Assembly: GCA_017439665.1 (NCBI GenBank)
Contig: JAFSIS010000058.1
Location: 1 to 59,378, forward strand
Length of the DNA: 59,378 bases
Reading direction: 5' to 3'
Source of the DNA: Lachnospiraceae bacterium
GTDB lineage: Bacteria; Bacillota; Clostridia; Lachnospirales; Lachnospiraceae
Shown here: positions 17,708 to 26,091 of the stretch, piece by piece
Position numbering within the stretch: position 1 is the stretch's first letter
How the letters are laid out: each line of letters starts with the position of its first letter
The notes under the pieces: generated by a model
What the model was told of the DNA's origin: nothing
Databases searched by the model: none
What the model saw: the letters and a program-made list of their open reading frames with translations, nothing else
Position numbers and translations under genes: made by a program

Positions 17708-18328
17708 ATGGCTGATAAAATTGATGTATTTGAGAAGGCACTGCAGGGGAGAAATATTCCTATTCTGGTATTGGATAATAAGTGGCATCGCCTGTTTGAT
17801 TTTATGGAGCCGGATAAGACCATCAAAAAGATGGAAGAAGAACTGAATTCTTTGCTGAAGAAGCAGGGAAGACTGAATACTCAGCTGAAGGATATTAAGA
17901 AAGTAAAGAAAAAGCTGATGGACGGCATTGTGGATGAGATGCACAAAGAGGATTCTTATTCGGAAAAAAAACGGGAAGAAAGCAAGCGTCTGATCGAGGA
18001 ATGCAATAACAAAATGGAAGAATATGAGGATGAGCTTTTGGGACTTCCCAGAGAGATTCATCAGATAAATCATGATTTGATGCTCCATACCATGGAGCTG
18101 TGCTATCAGGTATTAAAGGGCAATGAGAAAGAAATTATCGAAATTGCCGAGTGGATCAACCGGATAAGGGTAGAGCTGAAAAAGAATGTGGTAAGAAAAC
18201 AGCAGAAGGAAGTGGCAAATCAGGGAATGTATGCGTTTATGCACGATATCCTGGGGCCTGACGTGATCAATGTATTTGATATGAAGTATAACCCTATGGA
18301 CAATCCGGTGAAGAAAAAAGGGGAATGA
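17708..18328 (+). CDS. Coiled-coil protein of unknown function
   Basis: I do not recognise this 206-residue protein. Residues about 38-125 are rich in Lys and Glu with regular Leu spacing (KKMEEELNSLLKKQGRLN, LIEECNNKMEEYEDEL), which predicts a long coiled coil. A shorter charged helix (NEKEIIEIAEWINRIRVEL) and a C-terminal YNPMDNPVKKKGE follow. There is no signal peptide, membrane segment, Cys cluster or catalytic motif. AGGGAGGGAA precedes the ATG. It lies 13 bases after rex and overlaps the NAD(P)HX repair gene by four bases (ATGA), so it is co-transcribed with redox genes. A structural or adaptor role is all that the sequence suggests. Confidence 0.75.
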   Translation: MADKIDVFEKALQGRNIPILVLDNKWHRLFDFMEPDKTIKKMEEELNSLLKKQGRLNTQLKDIKKVKKKLMDGIVDEMHKEDSYSEKKREESKRLIEECNNKMEEYEDELLGLPREIHQINHDLMLHTMELCYQVLKGNEKEIIEIAEWINRIRVELKKNVVRKQQKEVANQGMYAFMHDILGPDVINVFDMKYNPMDNPVKKKGE

Positions 18329-19890
18329 GAGGAATAATGGGGCCGTTTCAATATGTAGTAACCGGCAGAGAAATGACCGAATATGATCGTAATACCATAG
18401 AAGAATTCAAGGTGCCTGCTCTGATTTTAATGGAGCAGGCTGCTCTTGCTGTTACGGAAGAAATTATCCGACGCTTTCCGGAGCGGGGGAAGAAGGTTTT
18501 GATCCTTGCCGGAAGTGGAAATAATGGTGGGGATGCTATGGCAGTGGCCAGACTGCTTACCCAGAGGGGCTTTCATGTGACTCTTTTCTGGACATCAGAG
18601 AGACAACCCGGGGAAGTCGGGCAGACGGCTCTTTGTCAGTACAGGATACTGGAAAAAATGCAGATCCCTCTGGTTACCGAACTACCCCATGAGGCATATG
18701 CTATTGTAGTTGATGGAATCTTCGGAGTAGGCCTCAGTCGTCCGGTATCAGAAAGAATTGGGAGAATACTGGAAATCATTTCCCGCTGGGATGCCTGGAA
18801 GGTGGCTGTTGATGTACCCAGCGGAGTGGACAGCAATACGGGAAAGATACTGGGTTATGGCTTTCGGGCAGATTGCACCATAACCTTCAGTTTTTTTAAG
18901 CTGGGTCTTGCTCTTTACCCGGGAGCCTCCTATGCCGGAAAGGTTCTGGTGAAGGAGATAGGGATCACTAAAAAGGCATTTGGCAGCTGTCCCCCTTCCT
19001 GGAGGATGCTGACGGGCGAGGCACTGGAGCATATGCCTCTCCGCCCGGTGGATGGACATAAGGGAAGCTTTGGAAAGGTACTGGTGGTCGCAGGAAATGA
19101 AGCTTCTGGGGGAGCTGCTTATTTATCTGCTCTGGGGGCTTTGAGAGCAGGCTGTGGAATGGTCTGTATCTGTACCCATAAGAGCCAGCACAGCGGCCTC
19201 CTTTCTCTTTTTCCGGAAGCTATGTTTGCCCTCTATGAAAAGGAAGATGAGGCAGAGGCTGTGCTGGAAGAAAAGCTGGCATGGGCAGATGTGATCCTTC
19301 TGGGGCCGGCTTTGGGGCTGAAGGAAACGGCCAGGATTCTTTTGCGAAAGGTGATTAGGGACAGCCGTAAGCACCTGGTGATAGATGCCGATGGTTTAAA
19401 CCTGCTTTCAGGGACGGATTTGGGAGATGAGCTGAAAAAGCTCCAGGATTCTCCACAAACCCGTAGAAAACTGATTCTCACACCTCATGTGGCAGAGCTG
19501 GCCCGTCTGGCAGGCTGCCGGGTGGAAGAGGTATTGGACAGAGAAAAAGAAGTATTGGAAAAAACGGCTTTGACCTGGAGGGCGATCATTGTGGGAAAGG
19601 ATGCCAGAACACTGGTGGCAGAGCCGGAAGGCAGAAAATGCATCAATCTTGCCGGAAACAGCGGGATGGCAACGGCAGGCAGCGGCGATTTCCTGGCAGG
19701 GATCATTGCCTCCCTTCTGGCCCAGGGAATGGAGACCTTTGAGGCAGCGGCTTCAGGAGTATATCTGCATGCCATGGCAGGTGACTATGCGGCCAGCCGG
19801 GACAATGAATATACCCTGTTGGCATCCGATCTGGCAGAAGGGCTGAAAAAACTGCTGAATAAAAACAAGGAGAGTTCAGAATCAATATGA
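18325..19890 (+). CDS. nnr: Bifunctional NAD(P)HX epimerase / ADP-dependent dehydratase
   Basis: Repairs hydrated NADH and NADPH: the N-terminal domain interconverts R- and S-NAD(P)HX and the C-terminal domain dehydrates the S form using ADP. The 521-residue fusion shows a YjeF_N domain (about 8-220, with LAGSGNNGGDAMAVARLL) and a ribokinase-like domain (about 230-515, with GHKGSFGKVLVVAGN, LTPHVAELARL and the anion hole TAGSGDFLAG near 449-458). It overlaps the upstream coiled-coil gene and the downstream alanine racemase gene by four bases each, showing translational coupling. The nnr-alr order is common in Firmicutes. Start ATG 18325; ATG 18337 is an alternative. Confidence 0.93.
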   Translation: MRGIMGPFQYVVTGREMTEYDRNTIEEFKVPALILMEQAALAVTEEIIRRFPERGKKVLILAGSGNNGGDAMAVARLLTQRGFHVTLFWTSERQPGEVGQTALCQYRILEKMQIPLVTELPHEAYAIVVDGIFGVGLSRPVSERIGRILEIISRWDAWKVAVDVPSGVDSNTGKILGYGFRADCTITFSFFKLGLALYPGASYAGKVLVKEIGITKKAFGSCPPSWRMLTGEALEHMPLRPVDGHKGSFGKVLVVAGNEASGGAAYLSALGALRAGCGMVCICTHKSQHSGLLSLFPEAMFALYEKEDEAEAVLEEKLAWADVILLGPALGLKETARILLRKVIRDSRKHLVIDADGLNLLSGTDLGDELKKLQDSPQTRRKLILTPHVAELARLAGCRVEEVLDREKEVLEKTALTWRAIIVGKDARTLVAEPEGRKCINLAGNSGMATAGSGDFLAGIIASLLAQGMETFEAAASGVYLHAMAGDYAASRDNEYTLLASDLAEGLKKLLNKNKESSESI

Positions 19891-21077
19891 AGCATTATGA
19901 CAGGATCTATGCAGCCATAGATTTGGATGCTGTTTCTCATAATATGGATATTCTCCACAGGCATCTGGAGAAAGAAACGAAGATCGTAGCAGTGGTCAAA
20001 ACGGATGGTTATGGTCATGGAGCTGTCCCTATTGCAAGGGAACTGGAAAGTAAAGAGTATCTATATGGCTTTGCCACGGCAACGGCAGAAGAGGCACTGT
20101 GCCTGCGTAAGGCGGGGGTTGAAAAACCCCTTCTGGTATTAGGCTATGTTTTTCCCTATGCCTTTGAAGAACTGGTTCGGGAAGACATCCGCTTTACCCT
20201 GTTTCGGGAGGATATGATCGATGAGTTGAACGAGGAGGCAGGCAGACAGGGAAAAGAAGCCGTGGTGCATATCAAGGTGGATACGGGAATGTCCCGTATC
20301 GGAATCAGGCCGGACGAGGAAGGAATTGCTTTTCTGGAAAAAGTTTATGCCAGTCCTAATCTTAAAGTGGAAGGAATGTTCACCCATTTTGCCAGGGCGG
20401 ATGAAGAAGATAAAGGGGCTGCCTATCAGCAGTTTGCCCGTTTCACCTCCTTTTGCAGACAGACGGAGGAACACTTTGGAGTAAATATTCCCATCAAGCA
20501 TTGTGCAAACAGTGCCGCCATACTGGAAATGCCGGATGTGGGGATGGATATGGTGAGAGCCGGAATTTCCCTGTACGGAATGTGGCCCTGGGAAGGAAAT
20601 CACCATATGGATCTGGATCTGCGGCCGGCATTCTCCCTCCACAGTCATATTGTCTTCTTAAAAAAGTTAGAAGCAGGGAGGGAGATCAGCTATGGAGGAA
20701 CCTATGTAACCAGGAAAGAAATGCAGATTGCTACCATTCCGGTAGGCTATGGTGATGGCTATCCCAGAACCCTCTCAGGGAAAGGCTATGTGCTGGTCCA
20801 TGGAAAAAAAGCCCCTATTCTGGGAAGGATCTGCATGGATCAGTTCATGGTGGACGTGACCCATATTCCCGAAGCGAAGGAGGGAGATGAAGTCATTCTC
20901 ATTGGAAGGGATGGTCAGGAACATATCACCATGGAAGAGCTGGGAGAGCTGGCAGAACGCTTTAATTATGAGCTGGCCTGTGTCATCGGGAAACGGGTTC
21001 CCCGCATTTACAGCAAGGGGGGAAAAGAATGCTACGCAAAAGATTATTTTGATGACTATTATTTTGAGAAGATTTAG
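19887..21077 (+). CDS. alr: Alanine racemase
   Basis: A PLP enzyme that makes D-alanine for peptidoglycan. The 396-residue product has the PLP lysine K38 in VAVVKTDGYGHGA on the N-terminal TIM barrel. The second catalytic residue is the Tyr of EISYGGTYVT in the C-terminal beta domain, with PVGYGDGYPR and GRICMDQFMVDVT following. The C-terminus has an extra acidic/aromatic tail (CYAKDYFDDYYFEKI). Its start overlaps the nnr stop. The gene after it encodes an EndoA toxin, the usual alr-ndoA neighbourhood of Firmicutes but without the antitoxin gene. Confidence 0.95.
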   Translation: MKHYDRIYAAIDLDAVSHNMDILHRHLEKETKIVAVVKTDGYGHGAVPIARELESKEYLYGFATATAEEALCLRKAGVEKPLLVLGYVFPYAFEELVREDIRFTLFREDMIDELNEEAGRQGKEAVVHIKVDTGMSRIGIRPDEEGIAFLEKVYASPNLKVEGMFTHFARADEEDKGAAYQQFARFTSFCRQTEEHFGVNIPIKHCANSAAILEMPDVGMDMVRAGISLYGMWPWEGNHHMDLDLRPAFSLHSHIVFLKKLEAGREISYGGTYVTRKEMQIATIPVGYGDGYPRTLSGKGYVLVHGKKAPILGRICMDQFMVDVTHIPEAKEGDEVILIGRDGQEHITMEELGELAERFNYELACVIGKRVPRIYSKGGKECYAKDYFDDYYFEKI

Positions 21078-21150
21078 AAGTATACCTTCAGATAATGTGG
21101 CAATACTTTGAATGTAAAATCAGGCTATATTAGATGAAGGAAGTGAGAAA

Positions 21151-21489
21151 GTGAAACGTGGAGACGTTTATTATGCTGATTTACGACCGGTAATCGGTTC
21201 CGAACAGGGAGGCGTACGACCGGTTCTGATCATACAAAATGATATGGGGAATAAGCATTCCCCGACGGTAATCTGTGCAGCCATCACCTCCAGACTGACC
21301 AAAAACCAGCTTCCCACACATATCAAGCTGGCTTGTGAAGAGTATGAAATGGTGAAGGATTCTGTGATTTTACTGGAGCAGCTGAGAACCATCGATAAAA
21401 AACGGCTGAAGGATAAGGTCTGTCATCTGGATGAAAGGATTATGAGTAAAGTTAATGAAGCCTTAAAAATCAGTCTTCAATTGCATTGA
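21151..21489 (+). CDS. ndoA: EndoA/MazF-type mRNA endoribonuclease toxin
   Basis: A PemK/MazF-fold toxin of 112 residues that cuts single-stranded RNA. It begins [20 protein letters not shown] with the conserved [16 protein letters not shown] loop, followed by [10 protein letters not shown] (Thr/Ser of the active site) and [13 protein letters not shown]. The closest known family is B. subtilis EndoA (YdcE), which recognises UACAU. In Bacillus an antitoxin gene (ndoAI) lies between alr and ndoA; here that space is only 73 bases and holds nothing longer than 12 codons. GTG 21151 has AAGGAAG upstream. The antitoxin must be elsewhere, absent, or the protein attenuated; the catalytic residues look intact. 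Confidence 0.92.
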   Translation: MKRGDVYYADLRPVIGSEQGGVRPVLIIQNDMGNKHSPTVICAAITSRLTKNQLPTHIKLACEEYEMVKDSVILLEQLRTIDKKRLKDKVCHLDERIMSKVNEALKISLQLH

Positions 21490-21514
21490 CGTTTATCTTA
21501 CGGAATGATATATT
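21486..21514 (+). promoter_or_regulatory. Candidate promoter for the CBS-domain gene
   Basis: -35 TTGACG (21486-21491), a 17-base spacer and -10 TATATT (21509-21514), about 60 bases before the ATG of the CBS/CorC gene. It starts at the very end of ndoA. No terminator separates ndoA from the downstream gene, so read-through is also likely. Confidence 0.55.
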
Positions 21515-21573
21515 TTATAAATACGCATTATAGGATAAACCAGAAAAAAACAAAAGCATAAGGAGTTGAGAAA

Positions 21574-22506
21574 ATGGATGATGGTGGTCCTACTGCCGGC
21601 AGTATCACATTAATTATTTTCATCGTATTCTTGGTGGAGCTGTGTCTTTACATAATTGTCAAAATGCTGAAGCAGTATATGGCAAAGAATAAAGACGGTT
21701 CCGCTGCAGAAGAAGAGATTATTTCCATGATCAATGAAGGCCATGAGCAGGGTCTGATCCAGGCCAGCGAGGCCAGAATGATCACAAATATTTTCGAATT
21801 TGACGATAAGCAGGCTCAGGATATTATGACCCACAGAAGCAATATTGTGGCTATTGACGGAAAAGTTACTCTGGATGAAGCCATAGGCTTTATGCTGGAG
21901 CAGCGTAATTCCCGCTATCCTGTGTATGAGGAAAATATCGATCATATTCTGGGAATTTTACATTTGAAGGATGCCCTGCGCATGCAGTACAAGAATCAGA
22001 ACAGGAAGGAAGCTGTCGGGAGTATTCCCGGCCTTTTGCGGGAAGCCAAGTTTATTCCGGAGACCAGAAAGGTAGATGCCCTGTTTCGGACAATGCAGTC
22101 CACCAAGCTGCAGATGGTCATTGTTGTGGATGAGTATGGGCAGACCTCCGGGCTTATTGCCATGGAGGATATTCTGGAAGAGATCGTAGGAAATATTCTG
22201 GATGAATATGATGAGGAGGAAGAGCATATTGCCCAGACCAGCCAGGATGAGTATATGATCGAGGGACTTACCCCGTTAAAGGAGCTGGAAGAGCGGTTTG
22301 GGATTTCTTTTCAGGAGGAAGAATTTGAGACGCTGAATGGTTTTCTGATCGCCAGAATGGACAGGATTCCCAGTAAACAGGATGAATTCAATATTGATGT
22401 GGATGGCTACAACTTTAAGGTGATCTCCATTGAAAATAACCGTATCCAAAGTGTTCTGGTTACGAAGGCGGCACCTGAGGGGGCCGGCAGTAAAACAAAA
22501 TGTTAA
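21574..22506 (+). CDS. CBS-pair / CorC-HlyC domain protein without the CNNM domain
   Basis: A member of the hemolysin-C/CorC family of 310 residues. One N-terminal membrane helix (about 8-32, SITLIIFIVFLVELCLYIIV) replaces the usual four-helix CNNM (DUF21) domain. Two CBS motifs follow (about 80-140 and 145-210), with SRYPVYEENIDHILGILHLKDAL and MVIVVDEYGQTSGLIAMEDILEEIVG. The C-terminal CorC_HlyC domain (about 225-303) includes DEYMIEGLTPLKELEERFG. CBS pairs bind adenosyl nucleotides and the family is tied to Mg2+/Co2+ efflux or regulation; without the CNNM pore this protein can hardly transport by itself. AAGGAG precedes the ATG. Confidence 0.88.
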   Translation: MDDGGPTAGSITLIIFIVFLVELCLYIIVKMLKQYMAKNKDGSAAEEEIISMINEGHEQGLIQASEARMITNIFEFDDKQAQDIMTHRSNIVAIDGKVTLDEAIGFMLEQRNSRYPVYEENIDHILGILHLKDALRMQYKNQNRKEAVGSIPGLLREAKFIPETRKVDALFRTMQSTKLQMVIVVDEYGQTSGLIAMEDILEEIVGNILDEYDEEEEHIAQTSQDEYMIEGLTPLKELEERFGISFQEEEFETLNGFLIARMDRIPSKQDEFNIDVDGYNFKVISIENNRIQSVLVTKAAPEGAGSKTKC

Positions 22507-22562
22507 GGCTGAAGTATACGGATTAAAACCGATACAAAAAGACAGACAGGAAAGAGGAGAAT

Positions 22563-23291
22563 ATGTCAGGACATTCAAAATTTGCCAATATTAAGCATAA
22601 AAAAGAAAAAAATGATGCAGCAAAGGGAAAGATTTTTACGATTATCGGAAGAGAAATTGCTGTAGCGGTTAAGGAGGGCGGACCCGATCCGTCCAATAAC
22701 TACAAGCTGGCACAGGTGATCGCTAAAGCCAAGTCCAACAATATGCCCAATGATACCATTGAGCGGGGAATTAAAAAAGCGGCCGGGGATCTGGGCAATG
22801 TCAACTATGAGTATGTTACATATGAGGGCTATGGGCCTAACGGAATTGCCATTATCGTCAATGCCCTGACGGACAATAAGAACCGTACCGCCGCCAATGT
22901 AAGGAGTGCCTTTACCAAGGGACAGGGAAGCATTGGTACGCCGGGCTGTGTTTCCTTTATGTTCGATGAAAAGGGACAGATCATTGTGGATAAGGAAGAG
23001 TGTGACCTGGAAGCGGATGATCTGATGATGACCGCCCTGGATGCCGGAGCTGAGGATTTTAATGAGGAAGAGGACAGCTTCGAGATTCTGACCACACCGG
23101 ATGCCTTTGAAGAGGTAAGAAAAGCACTGGAAGAGGCAGGGATTTCCATGGTCAGTGCGGAGGTAACCATGCTGCCTCAGAATTATGTGGAGCTGACTGA
23201 CGAGACTGCACTGAAGAATCTGCAGAAAACACTGGATCTTCTGGATGCAGATGACGATGTACAGGCAGTTTACCATAACTGGAATGAATAA
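22563..23291 (+). CDS. yebC: YebC/PmpR-family protein (TACO1-like)
   Basis: A 242-residue member of a three-domain family described as DNA-binding regulators and, for some members, as ribosome-associated factors that help translation of difficult peptides. The signature start MSGHSKFANIKHKKEKNDAAKGK is complete, followed by GGPDPSNNYKLAQVIAKAK, YEGYGPNGIAIIVNALTDNKNRTAANVR and a C-terminal TMLPQNYVEL region. AGAGGAGA precedes the ATG. The stop is directly followed by the ATG of a zinc-ribbon gene, so the two are coupled. Confidence 0.95.
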   Translation: MSGHSKFANIKHKKEKNDAAKGKIFTIIGREIAVAVKEGGPDPSNNYKLAQVIAKAKSNNMPNDTIERGIKKAAGDLGNVNYEYVTYEGYGPNGIAIIVNALTDNKNRTAANVRSAFTKGQGSIGTPGCVSFMFDEKGQIIVDKEECDLEADDLMMTALDAGAEDFNEEEDSFEILTTPDAFEEVRKALEEAGISMVSAEVTMLPQNYVELTDETALKNLQKTLDLLDADDDVQAVYHNWNE

Positions 23292-23873
23292 ATGAAGGTA
23301 AAAGAGATAAGCTGTCCTTCCTGTAAAGAAAAGCTGCAGGTGCCTGAAGGCAGGGACAGCATATTTTGTATGTTCTGTGGGAAAGCCATAGAACTGACCC
23401 CAAAAGAGCAGGGGGATTTTTGTGAAAAGACCTTTCAGGGTCAGATCGTACCTATACTTATTTCTTATCCTGTTTGGATAAAGAAGTTTTCCCGGGAAGA
23501 ATATCCGGCCGCTTTTGAACGGTTTTGTAAAGAACAGAAGGTCTTTTTGGAAGAAGTGGATAAAGGAATTGCCCAGAACCAGTCTGCGAGAATGGTGGAG
23601 CTGGTGATCAGAGGAGCCGGAGAGGCTGGAAAACAGCTGTCAGCTTCAGCCAGGGCGGGAGAGGTACAGCATGGGATGAATACCCTGATGGCGGTTTATG
23701 TGATTCCGGCCATTATCCGAAGGAAGAGAAAGGAAGCTCCTGCCTTTTGCAAACAATTGAAAGAAGCATGGGCTGTTTCCTTTAAGGATAGCAGAATAAA
23801 GGTTTCAGATTTTGAAACCATTTGGGAAGGCTTCAACGTCAGTTTTTTTGATGCCTGGTTTAAACGTCGTTGA
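23292..23873 (+). CDS. Zinc-ribbon protein of unknown function
   Basis: A 193-residue protein with an N-terminal zinc ribbon formed by two CxxC pairs, CPSCKEKLQVPEGRDSIFCMFCG (residues about 8-30, quoted here as CPSC and CMFC knuckles). The rest is a soluble, mostly helical domain with YPAAFERFCKEQK, RKRKEAPAFCKQLKEAW and a Trp/Phe-rich end (FNVSFFDAWFKRR). I recognise no enzymatic motif. Its ATG directly follows the yebC stop, and metY begins 16 bases after it. Zinc-ribbon proteins of this kind are frequent in Lachnospiraceae and usually lack an assigned role. Confidence 0.8.
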   Translation: MKVKEISCPSCKEKLQVPEGRDSIFCMFCGKAIELTPKEQGDFCEKTFQGQIVPILISYPVWIKKFSREEYPAAFERFCKEQKVFLEEVDKGIAQNQSARMVELVIRGAGEAGKQLSASARAGEVQHGMNTLMAVYVIPAIIRRKRKEAPAFCKQLKEAWAVSFKDSRIKVSDFETIWEGFNVSFFDAWFKRR

Positions 23874-23889
23874 CAAATGGAGGAAGAGA

Positions 23890-25179
23890 ATGAGCAAACA
23901 GTATGCAAAAGAAACGGTCTGCATCCAGTCCGGATGGCAGCCGAAGAAGGGTGAACCCAGAATTTTACCTATTTATCAAAGCACTACCTTTAAGTATGAA
24001 ACCAGTGAACAAATGGGCAGGCTTTTCGATCTGGAAGAAAGCGGTTATTTTTATACCCGTCTGCAGAATCCTACCAATGATTTTGTGGCAGCAAAAATCT
24101 GTGAACTGGAGGGAGGAGTGGCAGCTATGCTTACCTCTTCCGGACAGGCAGCAAATTATTATGCCATCTTTAATATTTGTGAGGCGGGAGATCATGTGGT
24201 TCTTTCCTCCACTGTTTATGGCGGAACCTTCAATCTGATCACAGTTACCATGAAAAAAATGGGAATTTCCTGCACCGTTGTGGATCCGGATGCTTCCCTC
24301 GAAGAACTGCAGAAGGCGATTCAGCCCAATACCAGGTGTGTAGTGGGTGAGACCATTGCCAATCCTGCCCTGGTGGTTCTGGATATCGAAAAATTTGCCA
24401 GGCTGGCACATGACAACGGAGTACCTCTGATCATTGATAATACCTTTGCTACTCCCATTAACTGCAATCCTTTTCAGTGGGGAGCAGATATCGTTACCCA
24501 TTCCACCACGAAATATATGGACGGACATGGTATGGCAGTAGGTGGAGTTATTGTGGATTCCGGTAACTTTGACTGGATGGCCCATCAGGAAAAATTTCCG
24601 GGGCTGTGTACTCCTGATGACTCCTATCACGGAGTGACTTATACGGAAAAATTCGGTAAAGGAGCCTATATTACCAAGGCCACCGTTCAGCTGATGAGAG
24701 ATCTGGGCTCCATCCAGTCCCCTCAGAATGCCTTTTTATTGAATGTGGGTCTGGAAACCCTGCCCTTAAGAATGGAGCGCCACTGCAGCAATGCTCAGGC
24801 AGTTGCGGAATTTTTGGAGAGCCATGACAGCGTTGCCTGGGTAAATTATCCCGGACTAAAAAGCAATAAATATTATGAACTGGGGAAAAAATACCTGCCC
24901 AAAGGAAGCTGCGGAGTGATTTCCTTTGGGTTAAAGAGCGGAAGAGAGGGTGCTTCCAGAATGATGGATTACCTTGAACTGGCTGCTATCGTCACCCATG
25001 TGGCAGATGCCAGAACCTGTGTCCTCCATCCCGCAAGCCATACCCACAGACAGATGACGGACAGCCAGCTGAAGGAAGCCGGTGTTGCACCGGATCTTAT
25101 CCGTTTATCTGTAGGAATTGAGAATGTAAATGATATTATTGCTGATCTGAAGCAGGCGATTGAAAAGGCAGATGCATGA
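23890..25179 (+). CDS. metY: O-acetylhomoserine sulfhydrylase (aminocarboxypropyltransferase)
   Basis: A PLP enzyme of the Cys/Met metabolism family that makes homocysteine from O-acetylhomoserine and sulfide. The 429-residue length fits MetY rather than the shorter MetB/MetC. Motifs: TVCIQSGWQPKKGEPRILP at the start, YTRLQNPTNDFVAAKICELEGG, and the PLP lysine K208 in THSTTKYMDGHG, then SHTHRQMTDSQLKEAGV near the end. ATG 23890 lies 6 bases after GGAGG; the frame extends 26 codons upstream into the zinc-ribbon gene without a better start. No SAM riboswitch or S-box precedes it. The downstream membrane-protein gene overlaps its stop by four bases. Confidence 0.93.
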   Translation: MSKQYAKETVCIQSGWQPKKGEPRILPIYQSTTFKYETSEQMGRLFDLEESGYFYTRLQNPTNDFVAAKICELEGGVAAMLTSSGQAANYYAIFNICEAGDHVVLSSTVYGGTFNLITVTMKKMGISCTVVDPDASLEELQKAIQPNTRCVVGETIANPALVVLDIEKFARLAHDNGVPLIIDNTFATPINCNPFQWGADIVTHSTTKYMDGHGMAVGGVIVDSGNFDWMAHQEKFPGLCTPDDSYHGVTYTEKFGKGAYITKATVQLMRDLGSIQSPQNAFLLNVGLETLPLRMERHCSNAQAVAEFLESHDSVAWVNYPGLKSNKYYELGKKYLPKGSCGVISFGLKSGREGASRMMDYLELAAIVTHVADARTCVLHPASHTHRQMTDSQLKEAGVAPDLIRLSVGIENVNDIIADLKQAIEKADA

Positions 25180-25988
25180 AGGAACTTAAAGCAGGAAAAG
25201 AAGTGAATATGGGAAAAGGGCTGATCGAAACCGGTGTTTTTCTGTTGATTTTGAACATTCTGGTTGCGGCCCTTCTTTGGGAGGCTGTTTCTCATCACTG
25301 GCAGATTGTGGGAGAAGGACCGATGGTTGACCGGGCCTGGATCCGTCAGGGACATAGCCTGTCCTTTACGGAACTGACCTGGGAGAATGGATATCTTTTT
25401 CTGCTTCATCTTTTGTTTGGTTTTTTGGGAAATCATCAGGTGGTGGCAGTAACTGCCAACATTTTCCTCCAGCTTTTCGGCCTGTTTTTGTTTTATCGTG
25501 GAAGCAGAAGATTGACCAGTGGAGTCATTTCTCTGGGAATTGCTGGTATACTGGCTATTGTGAGTATCTATGGTTTTTCCGTGGTATTGGATAGCCCTGA
25601 GCATCTGATGTGGTTTCTTGGCGGATTTGGTATCTGGCTTCTTTCTTTTATCAGACCCCTTCTGATGGCGATTTTGAGTATTCGATCAAAGAGGAAGGCT
25701 GTAAAAGCAGAGTCGAAGGTAATGCAAAAAGAAGCCGGGGAAGAGATAAAGCCGGAAATGGAGGCTGCAAAGGTCAGAGTAGAGGTAAAGCCGGAAGGAG
25801 AGCCTGAAAAAGCCAAGCCGGAGACGGAAACAAAACCGGCCATAAAGCTGATCCCCAATCCCCTGCCTCTGCCCAAGAAGCATGTGAAGAAGGAAATGGA
25901 TTATGCCTTTGAGCCGCCGAAGGAACGGATGCATTATGATCTGAACAACTATAATGTAAATGATGATTATGATTTAAAAGAGGGTTAA
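25176..25988 (+). CDS. Membrane protein of unknown function with charged cytoplasmic tail
   Basis: I do not recognise this 270-residue protein. Four hydrophobic segments can be seen: about 15-37 (VFLLILNILVAALLWEA), 70-84, 91-108 (TANIFLQLFGLFLFY) and 115-170 (a helix or two with LLSFIRPLLMAILS). The last 95 residues are rich in Lys, Glu and Pro (KPEMEAAKVRVEVKPEGEPEK) and end in Tyr/Asn/Asp-rich sequence (YDLNNYNVNDDYDLK), probably a disordered cytoplasmic tail. AAAAGG lies 7 bases before the ATG, which overlaps the metY stop (ATGA). A terminator follows directly, so it is the last gene of its transcript. Confidence 0.75.
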   Translation: MKELKAGKEVNMGKGLIETGVFLLILNILVAALLWEAVSHHWQIVGEGPMVDRAWIRQGHSLSFTELTWENGYLFLLHLLFGFLGNHQVVAVTANIFLQLFGLFLFYRGSRRLTSGVISLGIAGILAIVSIYGFSVVLDSPEHLMWFLGGFGIWLLSFIRPLLMAILSIRSKRKAVKAESKVMQKEAGEEIKPEMEAAKVRVEVKPEGEPEKAKPETETKPAIKLIPNPLPLPKKHVKKEMDYAFEPPKERMHYDLNNYNVNDDYDLKEG

Positions 25989-26015
25989 AAAAGAGCTGAA
26001 TAAGCTCTTTTTTTT
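25987..26015 (+). terminator. Intrinsic terminator
   Basis: AAGAGCT (25991-25997), a five-base loop and AGCTCTT (26003-26009), extended by A-T pairs and followed by an unbroken run of Ts. The A-run before and T-run after make it potentially bidirectional. It ends the transcript carrying metY and the membrane protein. Confidence 0.88.
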
Positions 26016-26091
26016 GTGCAATCCTAATAGATGAAGCAGAATGAGGTAACAGTGGGTCAAAGGCCAAATGGTTACAGAATGGGAGGAAAAA

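Noticed and set aside
21093..21131. Small frame between alr and ndoA as an antitoxin
   Set aside because: Only about 12 codons, no ribosome-binding site and no ribbon-helix-helix sequence.
22575..23276. Long antisense open frame opposite yebC
   Set aside because: It mirrors a highly conserved gene, has no ribosome-binding site, and its translation is rich in Ile, His and Cys without any domain. A similar frame opposite proB (45248-46087) was rejected for the same reason.
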